Shown here one piece after another: positions 55,963 to 64,000 of a DNA stretch of 64,000 bases. The position numbers were made by a program, and so were the translations under genes. The notes beneath the pieces are model-generated. The model ran no database searches. It saw only the letters and a program-made list of their open reading frames with translations, and was not told the origin of the DNA. The stretch is from CAVPOO01 sp963707015 (GTDB lineage Bacteria > Pseudomonadota > Gammaproteobacteria > Thiohalobacterales > Thiohalobacteraceae). Within the stretch, counting starts at the first letter, position 1. Each line of letters opens with the position of its first letter. The stretch covers positions 310,001-374,000 of the forward strand of contig CAVPOO010000021.1 in the NCBI GenBank assembly GCA_963707015.1. Direction: 5' to 3'.

Positions 55963-57570
55963 ATGTCGCGATCCGAGGAGGCCCAGGCAATACCGCACAT
56001 GCAGCTCGAGTTCCTCATTCCGGGGCAGTTGGGTGTTGGTGGCTTGCAGTCACGACTAAAGGAATGCCTGCGGCTCAGGACCGGAGCGGCCCATACCCGG
56101 CAGCGCATTTATTACGACAGCTTCGACTGGCGGCTTCACACACATGGCTCCGTGCTTGAAGAAGATCGGGAAGACAGCGACGGCCGCCACGCACTGGTGT
56201 GGCGCCGGTTGAACTCCGGCAACTCCCAGCTTCACCTTCCGGTAAGCGAGGCGCCGCGCTTCGTCTGGGATCTTCCGGCAGGCCACTTTCGCGACCGCCT
56301 TCAGCCCGTGCTCGAGATGCGCGAGCTCATTCCGCTGATCAGGACGGATTCACACATTCGCACCCTGCGGGTACTGAACAAGGAAGACAAGACGGTCCTG
56401 CGTCTCGCCATCGAAGAGAACACCGTACGCGACCTTCAGGGGAATACACGCTATCCGCTCGATAGCCGCGTGGTCGTGTTACCGGTAAAGGGCTATCGCA
56501 AGGCCCTGAAGCAGGCGCTAAAGGCACTCGAGAACCTCGGTCTGGTACCTGCGCAGGATGACCTCATGCTGACGGCCCTGGCCAAAGTCGGGTGCACACC
56601 AGGGAGCTATTCATCCAAGCTGGACCTGCATCTGGACCCGGCCATGCGAGCGGACCAGGCCACCCGGCAGATTCTGCACCGGCTGCTCGATATCATGATT
56701 GCGAACGAGGCCGGGACCCGTGTCGGGGACGACAGCGAATTCCTGCATGACTTTCGGGTAGCGATTCGCCGGACCCGCTCCGCCCTCACCCAGATAAAGG
56801 GCGTCATTCCCGCGCGCCCGCTCAGCCGTTTCACGGCTGAATTCGCCTGGCTTGGGCAGCTGACAACCCCCAGCCGCGACCTGGATGTCTATCTGCTCAA
56901 TTTCGATGAGTACCGCGCCAGCCTGCCCGAATCTGCACAGAATGATCTCGGGCCATTATGGGAATTTTTGCGCAGACATCAGCACAAGGAACACGAGGCC
57001 CTGGTGAAGGGACTGGATTCCGCCCGCTACCGCAAGCTGGTTCAGGATTGGCGCGCATTCCTGGAAGCGCCGTTGCCGAAACGATCGACACTGCCGAACG
57101 CAACCCGCCCCGTCTACGAGGTAGCCTGTAAACGCATCTGGCGTGTCTATCGGCGCGCGCTCGCCGAGGGACGGGCAATCGCCCCCGAGACACCGGCCGA
57201 GGCCCTGCACGAACTGCGCAAGACCTGCAAGAAGCTGCGTTATCTCATCGAATTTTTCCAGAGTCTCTACCCCGAAGCGGACATCAAGCGGCTCATCAAG
57301 GTCCTCAAGACACTGCAGGACAACCTGGGCACTTTCCAGGACCTTGAAGTGCAGGTGGGAACCCTCAGACAGTACAGCCATCAGATGATGGCCGAAGGTG
57401 AAGTGCCGCCGGAAACCCTGATGGCAATGGGTATGCTTGTCGAGAACCTGGAACGGCGTCAGCATCAGGAGCGCGAGGCGTTCGCTGCCCGGTTTGCCGA
57501 TTTCGCGTTGCCGAAAAATCGCAAACAGTTTCGGCAACTGTTTGCCGCACGGCATCCCGAACCGCAATGA
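55963..57570 (+). CDS. CYTH-like and CHAD domain protein
   Basis: A 535-residue protein. The first 200 residues resemble a degenerate CYTH triphosphate tunnel (RQRIYYDSFDWRLHTHGSVL). The rest is a CHAD domain with the two conserved helices HDFRVAIRRTRSAL and HELRKTCKKLRYLIEFF, rich in His and basic residues that bind polyphosphate. CHAD proteins go to polyphosphate granules. Start at 55963 or 55999 (MQLEFLIPG); ribosome sites are weak for both. Neighbours include ppk1 and ppx within 20 kb. Confidence 0.87.
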   Translation: MSRSEEAQAIPHMQLEFLIPGQLGVGGLQSRLKECLRLRTGAAHTRQRIYYDSFDWRLHTHGSVLEEDREDSDGRHALVWRRLNSGNSQLHLPVSEAPRFVWDLPAGHFRDRLQPVLEMRELIPLIRTDSHIRTLRVLNKEDKTVLRLAIEENTVRDLQGNTRYPLDSRVVVLPVKGYRKALKQALKALENLGLVPAQDDLMLTALAKVGCTPGSYSSKLDLHLDPAMRADQATRQILHRLLDIMIANEAGTRVGDDSEFLHDFRVAIRRTRSALTQIKGVIPARPLSRFTAEFAWLGQLTTPSRDLDVYLLNFDEYRASLPESAQNDLGPLWEFLRRHQHKEHEALVKGLDSARYRKLVQDWRAFLEAPLPKRSTLPNATRPVYEVACKRIWRVYRRALAEGRAIAPETPAEALHELRKTCKKLRYLIEFFQSLYPEADIKRLIKVLKTLQDNLGTFQDLEVQVGTLRQYSHQMMAEGEVPPETLMAMGMLVENLERRQHQEREAFAARFADFALPKNRKQFRQLFAARHPEPQ

Positions 57571-57730
57571 AGCGGCTGAATCCGGCACTGGCCGAACAGA
57601 AGTCCCCAGTTATTCGTTTCTTGTTTTTCCTGCATGGGCCTTCAGGGACAGTCCGCCGCAGTATGACACCTACCCACGGGGTCTTTGGATGATGCCCCAC
57701 TCGTTCAGCTATTAAGGAGACTGCGCAACA

Positions 57731-58519
57731 GTGAAGATTCTGGCAACCTATAACATCAAGGGCGGTGTCGGCAAGACGGCCACCGCTGTCAACCTTGCTT
57801 ACCTCGCTGCCCGTGATGGTGCCCCGACGCTGGTCTGGGATCTGGATCCTCAGGGCGCTGCCAGCTACTACTTCCGAATCAAGCCCAAGGTCAAGGGTGG
57901 CGGCAAGGGCCTGCTGCAAGGCAAGCGCGAGCTGGATGACATGATCCGCGGCACCGACTTTCAGCATCTGGATCTGGTGCCGGCAGACTTTTCGTATCGC
58001 AACATGGACCTGTTCCTCGATCAGGCCAAGAAGCCCACACGCCGGCTTCGCAAGCTGCTCAAGCCGCTCGCGGATGAATACGAGTATGTGTTTCTGGACT
58101 GCCCGCCAAGTATCTCACTGGTTTCGGAGAACGTGTTCGAGGCGGCGGACGCCCTGCTGGTGCCAACCATTCCCACCACGCTGTCGCTGCGAACCTACCA
58201 GCAGCTCAGCAAATTCTGCCGCCAGAACGAAGACGGCTCGACCACGTTGTTGCCCTTCTTTTCAATGGTCGACCGCCGCAAGCAGCTGCACCGATCCATT
58301 GTCGAACAGCCACCGGAATTTCTGTCCAATCCCCTGAAGACAAACATCCCCTACACCAGCGAGGTGGAACGCATGGGCGTGCAACGCGCGCCCCTGGGCA
58401 GCTTCGCCGGCAGAAGCTGGGCGGCACAGTGCTACGAGGCCTTGTGGCAGGAAGTCAAGGAGCGGCTCTTTCCCGAGTGGGTAGCGCCGCCGGCCTATCA
58501 GACGTCATGGGCAAGCTGA
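57731..58519 (+). CDS. ParA-family ATPase
   Basis: A 262-residue MinD/ParA-type protein with GTG start at 57731 (TAAGGAG upstream). Deviant Walker A is KGGVGKTATAVNL and the Walker B region is EYVFLDCPPSIS. No ParB gene follows, so it is not the chromosome partition pair. It lies directly after CYTH-CHAD (160 bp) and could position polyphosphate granules; that link is inference. Confidence 0.88.
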   Translation: MKILATYNIKGGVGKTATAVNLAYLAARDGAPTLVWDLDPQGAASYYFRIKPKVKGGGKGLLQGKRELDDMIRGTDFQHLDLVPADFSYRNMDLFLDQAKKPTRRLRKLLKPLADEYEYVFLDCPPSISLVSENVFEAADALLVPTIPTTLSLRTYQQLSKFCRQNEDGSTTLLPFFSMVDRRKQLHRSIVEQPPEFLSNPLKTNIPYTSEVERMGVQRAPLGSFAGRSWAAQCYEALWQEVKERLFPEWVAPPAYQTSWAS

Positions 58520-58693
58520 GCCAGCGAGCCTCTGCTGGAGAAAGCGTGCGGCCTGATATGCCCTGCGCTTGTCTATACTTTGTCTGATATCCAGTTACAG
58601 CAATACCGCAGCCAGCTTTCACGATGACATCACAGCGAGCACCGGAAACTGGCGCATCAGTTTTCCGATCAACAAAAACACGGGGGATGGCGA

Positions 58694-59047
58694 ATGAATC
58701 CAACTATGACTGACGTGCCTGGCATCGGGCCCGCCGCAGCAGAAGCACTGGCAGAGCACCGGATAAAGACCCTCAGGGCCCTGGCCAGCGCCTCTCTGGA
58801 AAAGATTGCAGCGGTACCGGGTTTCAGCGAGGCACGCGCGGCAAAAGTCAAAGCCGCCGCGCTTGCATTGCTGGCCGGCCAGGAGATCGGCGCACCCGCA
58901 CCGGAAGAAGCTCCTGCCGAGCCAGCTCCGGAGAAAGGCGAGGAAAAGGCTGGAAAGCAGGAAAAGAAGGACAAGAAACGCAAGAAGGATAAGAAAGAGA
59001 AGAAGGACAAAAAGCGCAAGAAAGGCAAGAAAAACAAGGGCAAGTAA
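58694..59047 (+). CDS. Helix-hairpin-helix protein with lysine-rich tail
   Basis: A 117-residue protein. Residues about 5-60 hold two helix-hairpin-helix motifs (VPGIGPAAAEALAEH and VPGFSEARAAKVKAAA). A Pro/Ala/Glu-rich linker follows, then about 33 residues of nearly pure Lys/Asp/Glu/Arg ending KNKGK. The tail should bind DNA, RNA or polyphosphate. No named family fits. It follows the ParA gene. Confidence 0.75.
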   Translation: MNPTMTDVPGIGPAAAEALAEHRIKTLRALASASLEKIAAVPGFSEARAAKVKAAALALLAGQEIGAPAPEEAPAEPAPEKGEEKAGKQEKKDKKRKKDKKEKKDKKRKKGKKNKGK

Positions 59048-59099
59048 GGCACGGCGGGGCGCTGCCGGGAACGCCAGTGAATCGGTTACCCTTGTTTAA

Positions 59100-59222
59100 T
59101 GTTTATAGCCACGGAATCCACGGAAGAACACGAAAAACATTCTAATGGGTGTTCTTTTTTCCGTGTTCTTCCGTGGATTCCGTGGCCATATTAGTCGTCA
59201 TAATCAGATTGAAAAGCACTAG
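59100..59222. mobile_element. Element A copy 6, left end missing
   Basis: Hairpin arms GCCACGGAATCCACGG and inverted TTCCGTGGATTCCGTGGCC are present. The right terminal repeat CAGATTGAAAAGCACTAG ends at CTAG 59219-59222. The left TIR is absent. CTAG supplies the Nudix gene stop. Confidence 0.8.
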
Positions 59223-59671
59223 CCCGAGGCGCGAATCTTATCGAACACCACTGGCTGCTCGTCAAGGAAATGGGGCAGCTTGCGCAGGAGGCGCTTCAGC
59301 CCCCGATGATGAAGCCGCGCGACGGCCTCATCCAGTGACACCCATTCACGGCTGCGGTTATCCTCCTCCCAGACCTTGAGCACCTTCTTGACCGCCATCA
59401 GATAGACCTCGACGGTACAGATCCGGTCCCACTTGCCGTACTGGAACTTCCCCAGGGGATGCTCTGCAACCTCACCCTTTATACCGGCCTCTTCGAGGGC
59501 TTCTTTCGCAGCCGAACCCTGGGGGGAAAGATGGGGTTCCTTGGTGCCCTTGGGAATCGTCCAGTGCCCTTTCCTTCGCGACGTGATCACAAGAATCTGG
59601 AGTTGTCCTTTCCGTTGCCGGAAAGGGATTACCGCCGACTGGATGTGTCGACAATCGGGTTTCCTTGCCAC
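59219..59671 (-). CDS. Nudix hydrolase, DIPP-like
   Basis: A 150-residue protein. The Nudix box region has GTKEPHLSPQGSAAKEALEEAG, where REUxEE becomes KEALEE, and WTIPKGTKE lies just before. Diphosphoinositol polyphosphate-type hydrolases of similar size act on inositol pyrophosphates or polyphosphate. That substrate is only suggested by neighbours. Stop TAG is from element A copy 6. Confidence 0.82.
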   Translation of the reverse strand: MARKPDCRHIQSAVIPFRQRKGQLQILVITSRRKGHWTIPKGTKEPHLSPQGSAAKEALEEAGIKGEVAEHPLGKFQYGKWDRICTVEVYLMAVKKVLKVWEEDNRSREWVSLDEAVARLHHRGLKRLLRKLPHFLDEQPVVFDKIRASG

Positions 59672-59904
59672 AGCACCTCGTCCCTAGTTTTGCCCAACAA
59701 CCACCCGCGACAGCGGGGCGATCTTGCTTCGATCCCGCCCGGAGGATCCTCTTGCCGGGGCGCATTATCAGGGCATAGCTCGGTGAAGATCAATACCGGC
59801 TAATACCTACTTCGTCAGCCCTATTACCGAATCCCTCCAGCAGGCTGCCCACGTGCCTGCCAGGTCATTCAGTCAACACGGTTGATATGTCATAATGCCC
59901 CGCC

Positions 59905-60765
59905 ATGGACATTCAGAAAGCGAAACACAGCGGCGTTACCGGGAAGAGCCGTCGCCGCAGCCAGAAAAAGCAACAACTGGCCCGGCATGCGGATCGACAT
60001 GTACTCTACGAACGTGCGGTGCAGGCCGTCGACGTTGACTTCGAGTTTATCGACAGGGTTTTCAGAAAACGGCGCGGGCGAAAGGCAACCTACTTGCGCG
60101 AGGATTTCTGCGGAACGGCCAATATGTGTTGCGAGTGGGTTCGCCATCGCAAGCAGAACCATGCCGTCGGCGTCGATCTGGACCCGGAAGTCTTGCGTTG
60201 GGGCCGGGAAAACAATGTTGCCAGACTCAAGGCCAATGCCGCCGAGCGCATAACGCTGATCCAGGATGATGTGCTTGCCGTGCACACGGACCCGCCCGAT
60301 ATCGTGCTTGCCTTCAACTTCAGCTACCAGCTTTTCAAGGATCGCAAGACGCTGCGCCAGTACTTCATGCGCATAAGAGACGGGCTGGCCGATGACGGCA
60401 TATTCTTTCTCGATGCCTACGGCGGCTATGATGCCTATCGCGAGATCCGGGAAAAGCGCAAGTACAAAGGCTTCACCTACATCTGGGACCAGGCGCATTA
60501 CGATCCCGTCACCGGGCTCATGCGCTGCCACATCCATTTCAAGTTCCCCGATGGCTCCCGCCTGAAACGCGCCTTCAGCTATGAATGGCGCCTGTGGACC
60601 CTGCCCGAGCTCCGGGACCTGCTCGACGAGGTGGGCTTTTCGAAGACCACGGTGTACTGGGAGGGAACCGACGAAGCAACGGGTGAAGGTAACGGCATCT
60701 ACGAACCGGCCGAGTCCGGCGCGGCCGACGCCGGGTGGATCTGTTACCTGGCGGCGGAAAAGTGA
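59905..60765 (+). CDS. Class I SAM-dependent methyltransferase
   Basis: A 286-residue protein. A basic N-terminal stretch (KSRRRSQKKQQ) precedes the Rossmann core: DFCGTANMCCEW (motif I), VGVDLDPEVLRWG, and a motif IV-like IVLAFNFSYQLF. Substrate unknown. The Nudix gene is divergent. Confidence 0.78.
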   Translation: MDIQKAKHSGVTGKSRRRSQKKQQLARHADRHVLYERAVQAVDVDFEFIDRVFRKRRGRKATYLREDFCGTANMCCEWVRHRKQNHAVGVDLDPEVLRWGRENNVARLKANAAERITLIQDDVLAVHTDPPDIVLAFNFSYQLFKDRKTLRQYFMRIRDGLADDGIFFLDAYGGYDAYREIREKRKYKGFTYIWDQAHYDPVTGLMRCHIHFKFPDGSRLKRAFSYEWRLWTLPELRDLLDEVGFSKTTVYWEGTDEATGEGNGIYEPAESGAADAGWICYLAAEK

Positions 60766-60798
60766 CCAGCACGCCTGTCAGTTCAACAAAAAAAATAA

Positions 60799-60815
60799 TG
60801 TAACGAAACTGTCAC
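60799..60815 (+). promoter_or_regulatory. Candidate Pho box upstream of the second pstS
   Basis: TGTAAC and TGTCAC 11 bp apart (TGTAACGAAACTGTCAC), about 85 bp before the gene. Best match of the three in this window. Confidence 0.65.
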
Positions 60816-60900
60816 AAACTGAGGGTAGATTACGGGTAGATCAAAGGCCCCGTCGTTGCGGGCCTGTTGCTCAGTCAATCACACCCCAGGAGAAAAAATA

Positions 60901-61773
60901 ATGACCAGCAAGATGATCCTTACGGCCACCCTGATGGTCAGTACCGCCTTACTCGCGACAGTCGCCACGGCGCGCACCGAGATCCAGAACAAAGGTTCCG
61001 ATACCCTCGTCAATGTCGCCCAGGCCTGGGCGGAAGCCTATCAGAAGGTCGATCCGGAGGTTGCCGTGGCGGTATCCGGCGGCGGCTCGGGCACCGGCAT
61101 CGCGGCCCTCATCAACGGCACGGTGGACATCGCCAACGCCAGCCGCAAAATGAAAGACAAGGAAATACAACTCGCCGAAAAGCACGGCCAGCACCCGGTA
61201 GAACATATCGTCGGCTATGACGCCCTCGCCGTCTTCATCAACAGCGCAAACCCGGCCACGACCCTGACCATATCCCAGCTGCGGGAAATCTTCGGCCGCG
61301 GCGGCAAGTCCACCAAATGGACGGACCTGGGCATGGAGGTGCCCGGATGCCAGGGGCAGAAGATCGTGGTGGTAAGCCGGCAAAACAACTCCGGCACCTA
61401 TGCCTACTTCAAGGAGGCAGTGCTGGGCGAAGGCGGCAAATACCGCCAGGGCACCCTGGACATGCACGGTTCCAAGGATGTCGTCGATCTGGTGGAAAAG
61501 ACCCCCTGCGCTATCGGCTACAGCGGCCTGGCCTATGCGACCGACCACCTCAAGATGGCCTGTATCTCCAAGGCTGACGAGGCCTGCGTGATGCCGTCCG
61601 TGGAGACAGCCTCGGATCGCAGCTATCCGATCGCGCGCCCGCTGTTCATGTATACCAATGGCGAGCCGCAGGGCGAAGTGAAGAAGTATCTCGACTGGGC
61701 GCTCAGCGATGCCGGCCAGTGCATTCTCAAGGAGAAGGGTTATGCACCGGTCCGCGACGTAAGCTGCAACTGA
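60901..61773 (+). CDS. pstS: Phosphate ABC transporter substrate-binding protein, second copy
   Basis: A 290-residue periplasmic protein from the ATG at 60901 (CAGGAG upstream). Signal peptide about 1-24 (ATLMVSTALLATVATA). Phosphate loops are KGSDTLVNVA, GGGSGTGIAALI and NNSGTYAYF. First gene of the cluster with PhoU-phosphatase and PstCA, under the Pho-box-like site. It differs clearly from the first copy at 39.3 kb. Confidence 0.93.
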   Translation: MTSKMILTATLMVSTALLATVATARTEIQNKGSDTLVNVAQAWAEAYQKVDPEVAVAVSGGGSGTGIAALINGTVDIANASRKMKDKEIQLAEKHGQHPVEHIVGYDALAVFINSANPATTLTISQLREIFGRGGKSTKWTDLGMEVPGCQGQKIVVVSRQNNSGTYAYFKEAVLGEGGKYRQGTLDMHGSKDVVDLVEKTPCAIGYSGLAYATDHLKMACISKADEACVMPSVETASDRSYPIARPLFMYTNGEPQGEVKKYLDWALSDAGQCILKEKGYAPVRDVSCN

Positions 61774-61867
61774 GTCGCGGGCGGTCAGGCCGTATGCCGC
61801 GGCGCCGGGCCGAGACCCTGCGCTCGCGGGTGCAGCCGCGCCCGCCAAGACAAACGGAGCGATTCTG

Positions 61868-62953
61868 ATGAGCCATTACGAGGAACGACTGGAAGAGGAT
61901 CTGCGCCGAATCCGCGAGCGCATCGCCGCCATGGCAGGCCGGGTGGCGGGAGCGGTCAAGGATTCCGTGCATGCGCTGCAGACGGGCAACCACAAGCTCG
62001 CCGCGGCAACCATTCTGGCCGACCACCCGATCAATCGCACCATGCGCGAGATCGACCGCCTCTGTCATGGCTTCATCGCCGTGCATCTGCCCAGCGCCGG
62101 CCACCTGCGCCTGCTGTCGTCGGCGATCCGCGCCAACATCGGCCTCGAACGCATCGGTGACTACGCGGTCACCATCGCGCGCCTCTCGGAACAGTTGTCT
62201 GCCCCTCCGCAGGGCGCAATGGCCCGAGAACTGGAACGCGTAGCCAATGCGGCGCAGCTCATGCTGAGGCAGGCCATCGGCGCCTTCGACAACCTGAATC
62301 CGGAAATGGCCAGGGCCACCATGATCCTGGAACAGGAGATGGAATCCGATCTGGATACCGTCTATTCAGAACTCATGGACAACCCCGACCGCGAGAGTGT
62401 CAAGGAGCTGCTGGCGGTATACGCCGTGCTCACGCATCTGAAACGCGTGGCGGATCAGGCCAAGAACCTGTGCGAGGAGACGGTGTTCGCCGTCACCGGT
62501 GAGACCAAGGCACCCAAGGTCTATAACATCCTGTTCGTGGATGAGGACAACAGTGGCCTGAGCCAGATGGCCGAGGCCGTCGCCCGCAAGACCTTTCCGG
62601 GAAGTGGCAGCTACAGCAGCGGCGGGCCACAAGCCGGCCAGCGCGCTCAACACGCCCATGATGCGCTTCCTGGAGGAACGCGGCTTCGATCTCTCCGCGG
62701 CCAGACCGAAGTCACTCGATCTGACCCACCAGGAACTGGTCGACAAGCATGTCATCGTCAGTCTGCAGGGCCCCGTCAAGAGCTACATCCCGCAGATCCC
62801 GTTTCACACCACGGCGGTGGAGTGGGAGGTAGGCTCGATACCGGATGCGAGGGAGAATGCCGAAACGACTGAGCGCATCGAGGCGTCTACCGTGAGATCG
62901 CCGTCCAGGTACGCGATCTCATAGAAACCCTGCGCGGCGAAAACGCACCCTGA
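61868..62953 (+). pseudogene. PhoU fused to a low-molecular-weight phosphatase-like domain, with two compensating frameshifts
   Basis: Residues 1-215 form a PhoU helical domain (IRANIGLERIGDYAVTIARL). A low-MW tyrosine-phosphatase/ArsC-like domain follows (ILFVDEDNSGLSQMAEAVARK). The frame breaks near the GGG at 62627-62629, where one extra base forces a shift; the true continuation GHKPASALNTPMMRF is in the next frame. About 258 bp later, near 62886, one base is missing and the original frame returns (YREIAVQVRDLIETL) to the TGA at 62951. The nucleophile Cys of the phosphatase loop is Asp here (VDEDNSG; usually VCTxNS), suggesting it has no phosphatase activity. Errors or true lesions cannot be told apart. 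Confidence 0.82.
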
Positions 62954-62972
62954 TCAGGACGATTGAGCCATC

Positions 62973-63887
62973 ATGGATCCCAACACCGTCCGCGACTTCG
63001 ACCGCCGCAATCTGGACTGGTATATCGATAAACTGGTCCAGGTCCTGGTGTTTCTCGGCGGCATCTCCGCCATTATCTTCATCATTGGCATCTTCGTCTT
63101 CATCACTAAGGAGGGCATCGGATTCATCCTTCACACCATGGATGTGAAGGAGTTCTTCCTGTCGCCCTACTGGGAACCCAGCGATGAAGATGCCCCCGAG
63201 TATGGCATCCTGGCCCTGGTGGCAGGCACCGCCAGTGTCACGGGTCTGGCCCTGGTCGTCGCCATACCCTTCTCGCTGGGGGCGGCCATCTTCGTTGGGG
63301 AATTCGCCACCGGCAAGACCCGCGAGTTCCTGAAGGTACTGGTCGAGCTGCTCGCCGCGATCCCCTCGGTGGTCTGGGGCTTCATCGGACTCACCATCAT
63401 GAACCCGCTGATCATTGAGATCTTCAATGTGCCCGTGGGACTGACGGTGCTCAACGCCGGGATTATCCTCGGTCTGATGACCGCGCCCATCATGACATCT
63501 ATCGCGGAAGACGCCCTGAAGGCGGTGCCGGACCGTTACCGGGAAGCCGCCGAGGCCATGGGCGCAACCCGCTGGCAGGTGATCTTCAAGGTCGTCCTGC
63601 CGGCCGCAAAGAACGGCCTGCTGGGTGCGGTCCTGCTCGGCGTGGGACGCGGCTTCGGCGAGACCATGGCCGTCCTCATGGCCACGGGCCATGCGGTTAA
63701 CATCCCCACCAGCGTCTTTGATTCGGTTCGGGCGCTCACCGCGACCATCGCCGCGGAGCTCGGTGAGACCGCGGTTGGCTCCGATCACTACCAGGCGCTG
63801 TTCACCATCGGCATCTTCCTGTTCATTATCACCTTCATCATCAATCTGACCGCCGATCTGGTGGTGCGCGGCGTACGCAAGGGGTAA
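62973..63887 (+). CDS. pstC: Phosphate ABC transporter permease PstC
   Basis: A 304-residue inner-membrane protein with six helices. The EAA-type motif REAAEAMGATRWQVIFKVVLP contacts the ATPase PstB. VWGFIGLTIMNPL and GRGFGETMAVLM are typical. It pairs with PstA, which starts 5 bp later. Confidence 0.95.
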   Translation: MDPNTVRDFDRRNLDWYIDKLVQVLVFLGGISAIIFIIGIFVFITKEGIGFILHTMDVKEFFLSPYWEPSDEDAPEYGILALVAGTASVTGLALVVAIPFSLGAAIFVGEFATGKTREFLKVLVELLAAIPSVVWGFIGLTIMNPLIIEIFNVPVGLTVLNAGIILGLMTAPIMTSIAEDALKAVPDRYREAAEAMGATRWQVIFKVVLPAAKNGLLGAVLLGVGRGFGETMAVLMATGHAVNIPTSVFDSVRALTATIAAELGETAVGSDHYQALFTIGIFLFIITFIINLTADLVVRGVRKG

Positions 63888-63892
63888 TCAGC

Positions 63893-64000
63893 ATGTTTGC
63901 CGAAACGCAACTGAATGCGCGTAACAAGAAGGTCCAGGGCCTGTTTCGCATGCTGTTCATGCTGATGACCGGCATGCTGATCCTGCCGGTACTCATCATC
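63893..64000 (+). CDS. pstA: N-terminus of PstA, cut by the window edge
   Basis: From the ATG at 63893 the sequence runs 36 codons (MFAETQLNARNKKV...) into a first transmembrane helix and off the window. Identity follows from position after pstC; the fragment itself has too little family signal. pstB and phoU probably follow. Confidence 0.6.
   Translation, partial: MFAETQLNARNKKVQGLFRMLFMLMTGMLILPVLII

Overview
This window looks like chromosomal DNA of a free-living gammaproteobacterium with fairly high GC. The class-II dihydroorotase PyrC, RNase T, ArgD/ArgF/ArgG, PhoB/PhoR and ExxH-type accessory enzymes all point that way. A Chromatiales or Ectothiorhodospiraceae-like lineage is my inference. 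I saw no rRNA, tRNA, CRISPR array, phage or complete IS in it. The accessory content is instead small: several non-autonomous palindromic elements and unusual arrays of 7-bp repeats.

Layout. Positions 1-4.2 kb hold the start of a membrane protein, an OmpA-type lipoprotein and three unassigned lipoproteins. 4.4-8.8 kb holds an HD-domain (p)ppGpp-hydrolase-like protein and two overlapping DUF697-type GTPases. 9.3-12.6 kb holds a START-like protein, a small type-1 copper protein, a frameshifted B12-binding radical SAM enzyme and a coupled ferritin-like diiron protein. 13-19.3 kb holds argG and a pyruvate dehydrogenase operon (E1 alpha, E1 beta, and E2 and E3 fused in one chain). 19.5-23.9 kb holds an M17 aminopeptidase, pyrC, rnt and an unknown gene. 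24.2-26.5 kb holds a PhoP/PhoQ-like two-component operon with a PepSY protein. 26.9-30.4 kb holds TerC, a Ca2+/Na+ antiporter, a tandem universal stress protein and a monothiol glutaredoxin. 30.6-33.9 kb holds an asparagine-synthase-like amidotransferase coupled to an orphan hydantoinase B. 34.1-37 kb holds a PuuD-like membrane protein and argD-argF.

From 37 kb to the right edge the window is dominated by phosphate and polyphosphate genes: ppx, pstS, phoR-phoB, ppk1, an NptA-type Na/Pi transporter with a PhoU-like tail, a CYTH-CHAD protein, a lysine-rich HhH protein, a Nudix hydrolase, and a second pst cluster (pstS, PhoU-phosphatase fusion, pstC, pstA). Interleaved are three DUF21-CBS (CNNM/CorC) proteins, two free CBS proteins and a universal stress protein. 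Three Pho-box-like 11-bp-phased repeats precede phoB and both pstS genes, so PhoB probably co-controls these blocks. Synthesis (Ppk1), breakdown (Ppx) and binding (CHAD) of polyphosphate and phosphate uptake (Pst, NptA) lie within 27 kb.

Two repeat systems deserve attention. One is a family of about 180-bp palindromic elements (here called element A), with terminal CTAG/CTAA-type 4-bp duplications, which often supply or abut the stop codons of neighbouring genes. The other is six arrays of heptamers (CTCACTC, CTGTCTC, CTGTATT, CTGGATT and similar), all with the pyrimidine-rich strand on +, filling gaps between genes. Three apparent single-base frameshifts in two otherwise well-conserved genes may be sequence errors or real lesions.
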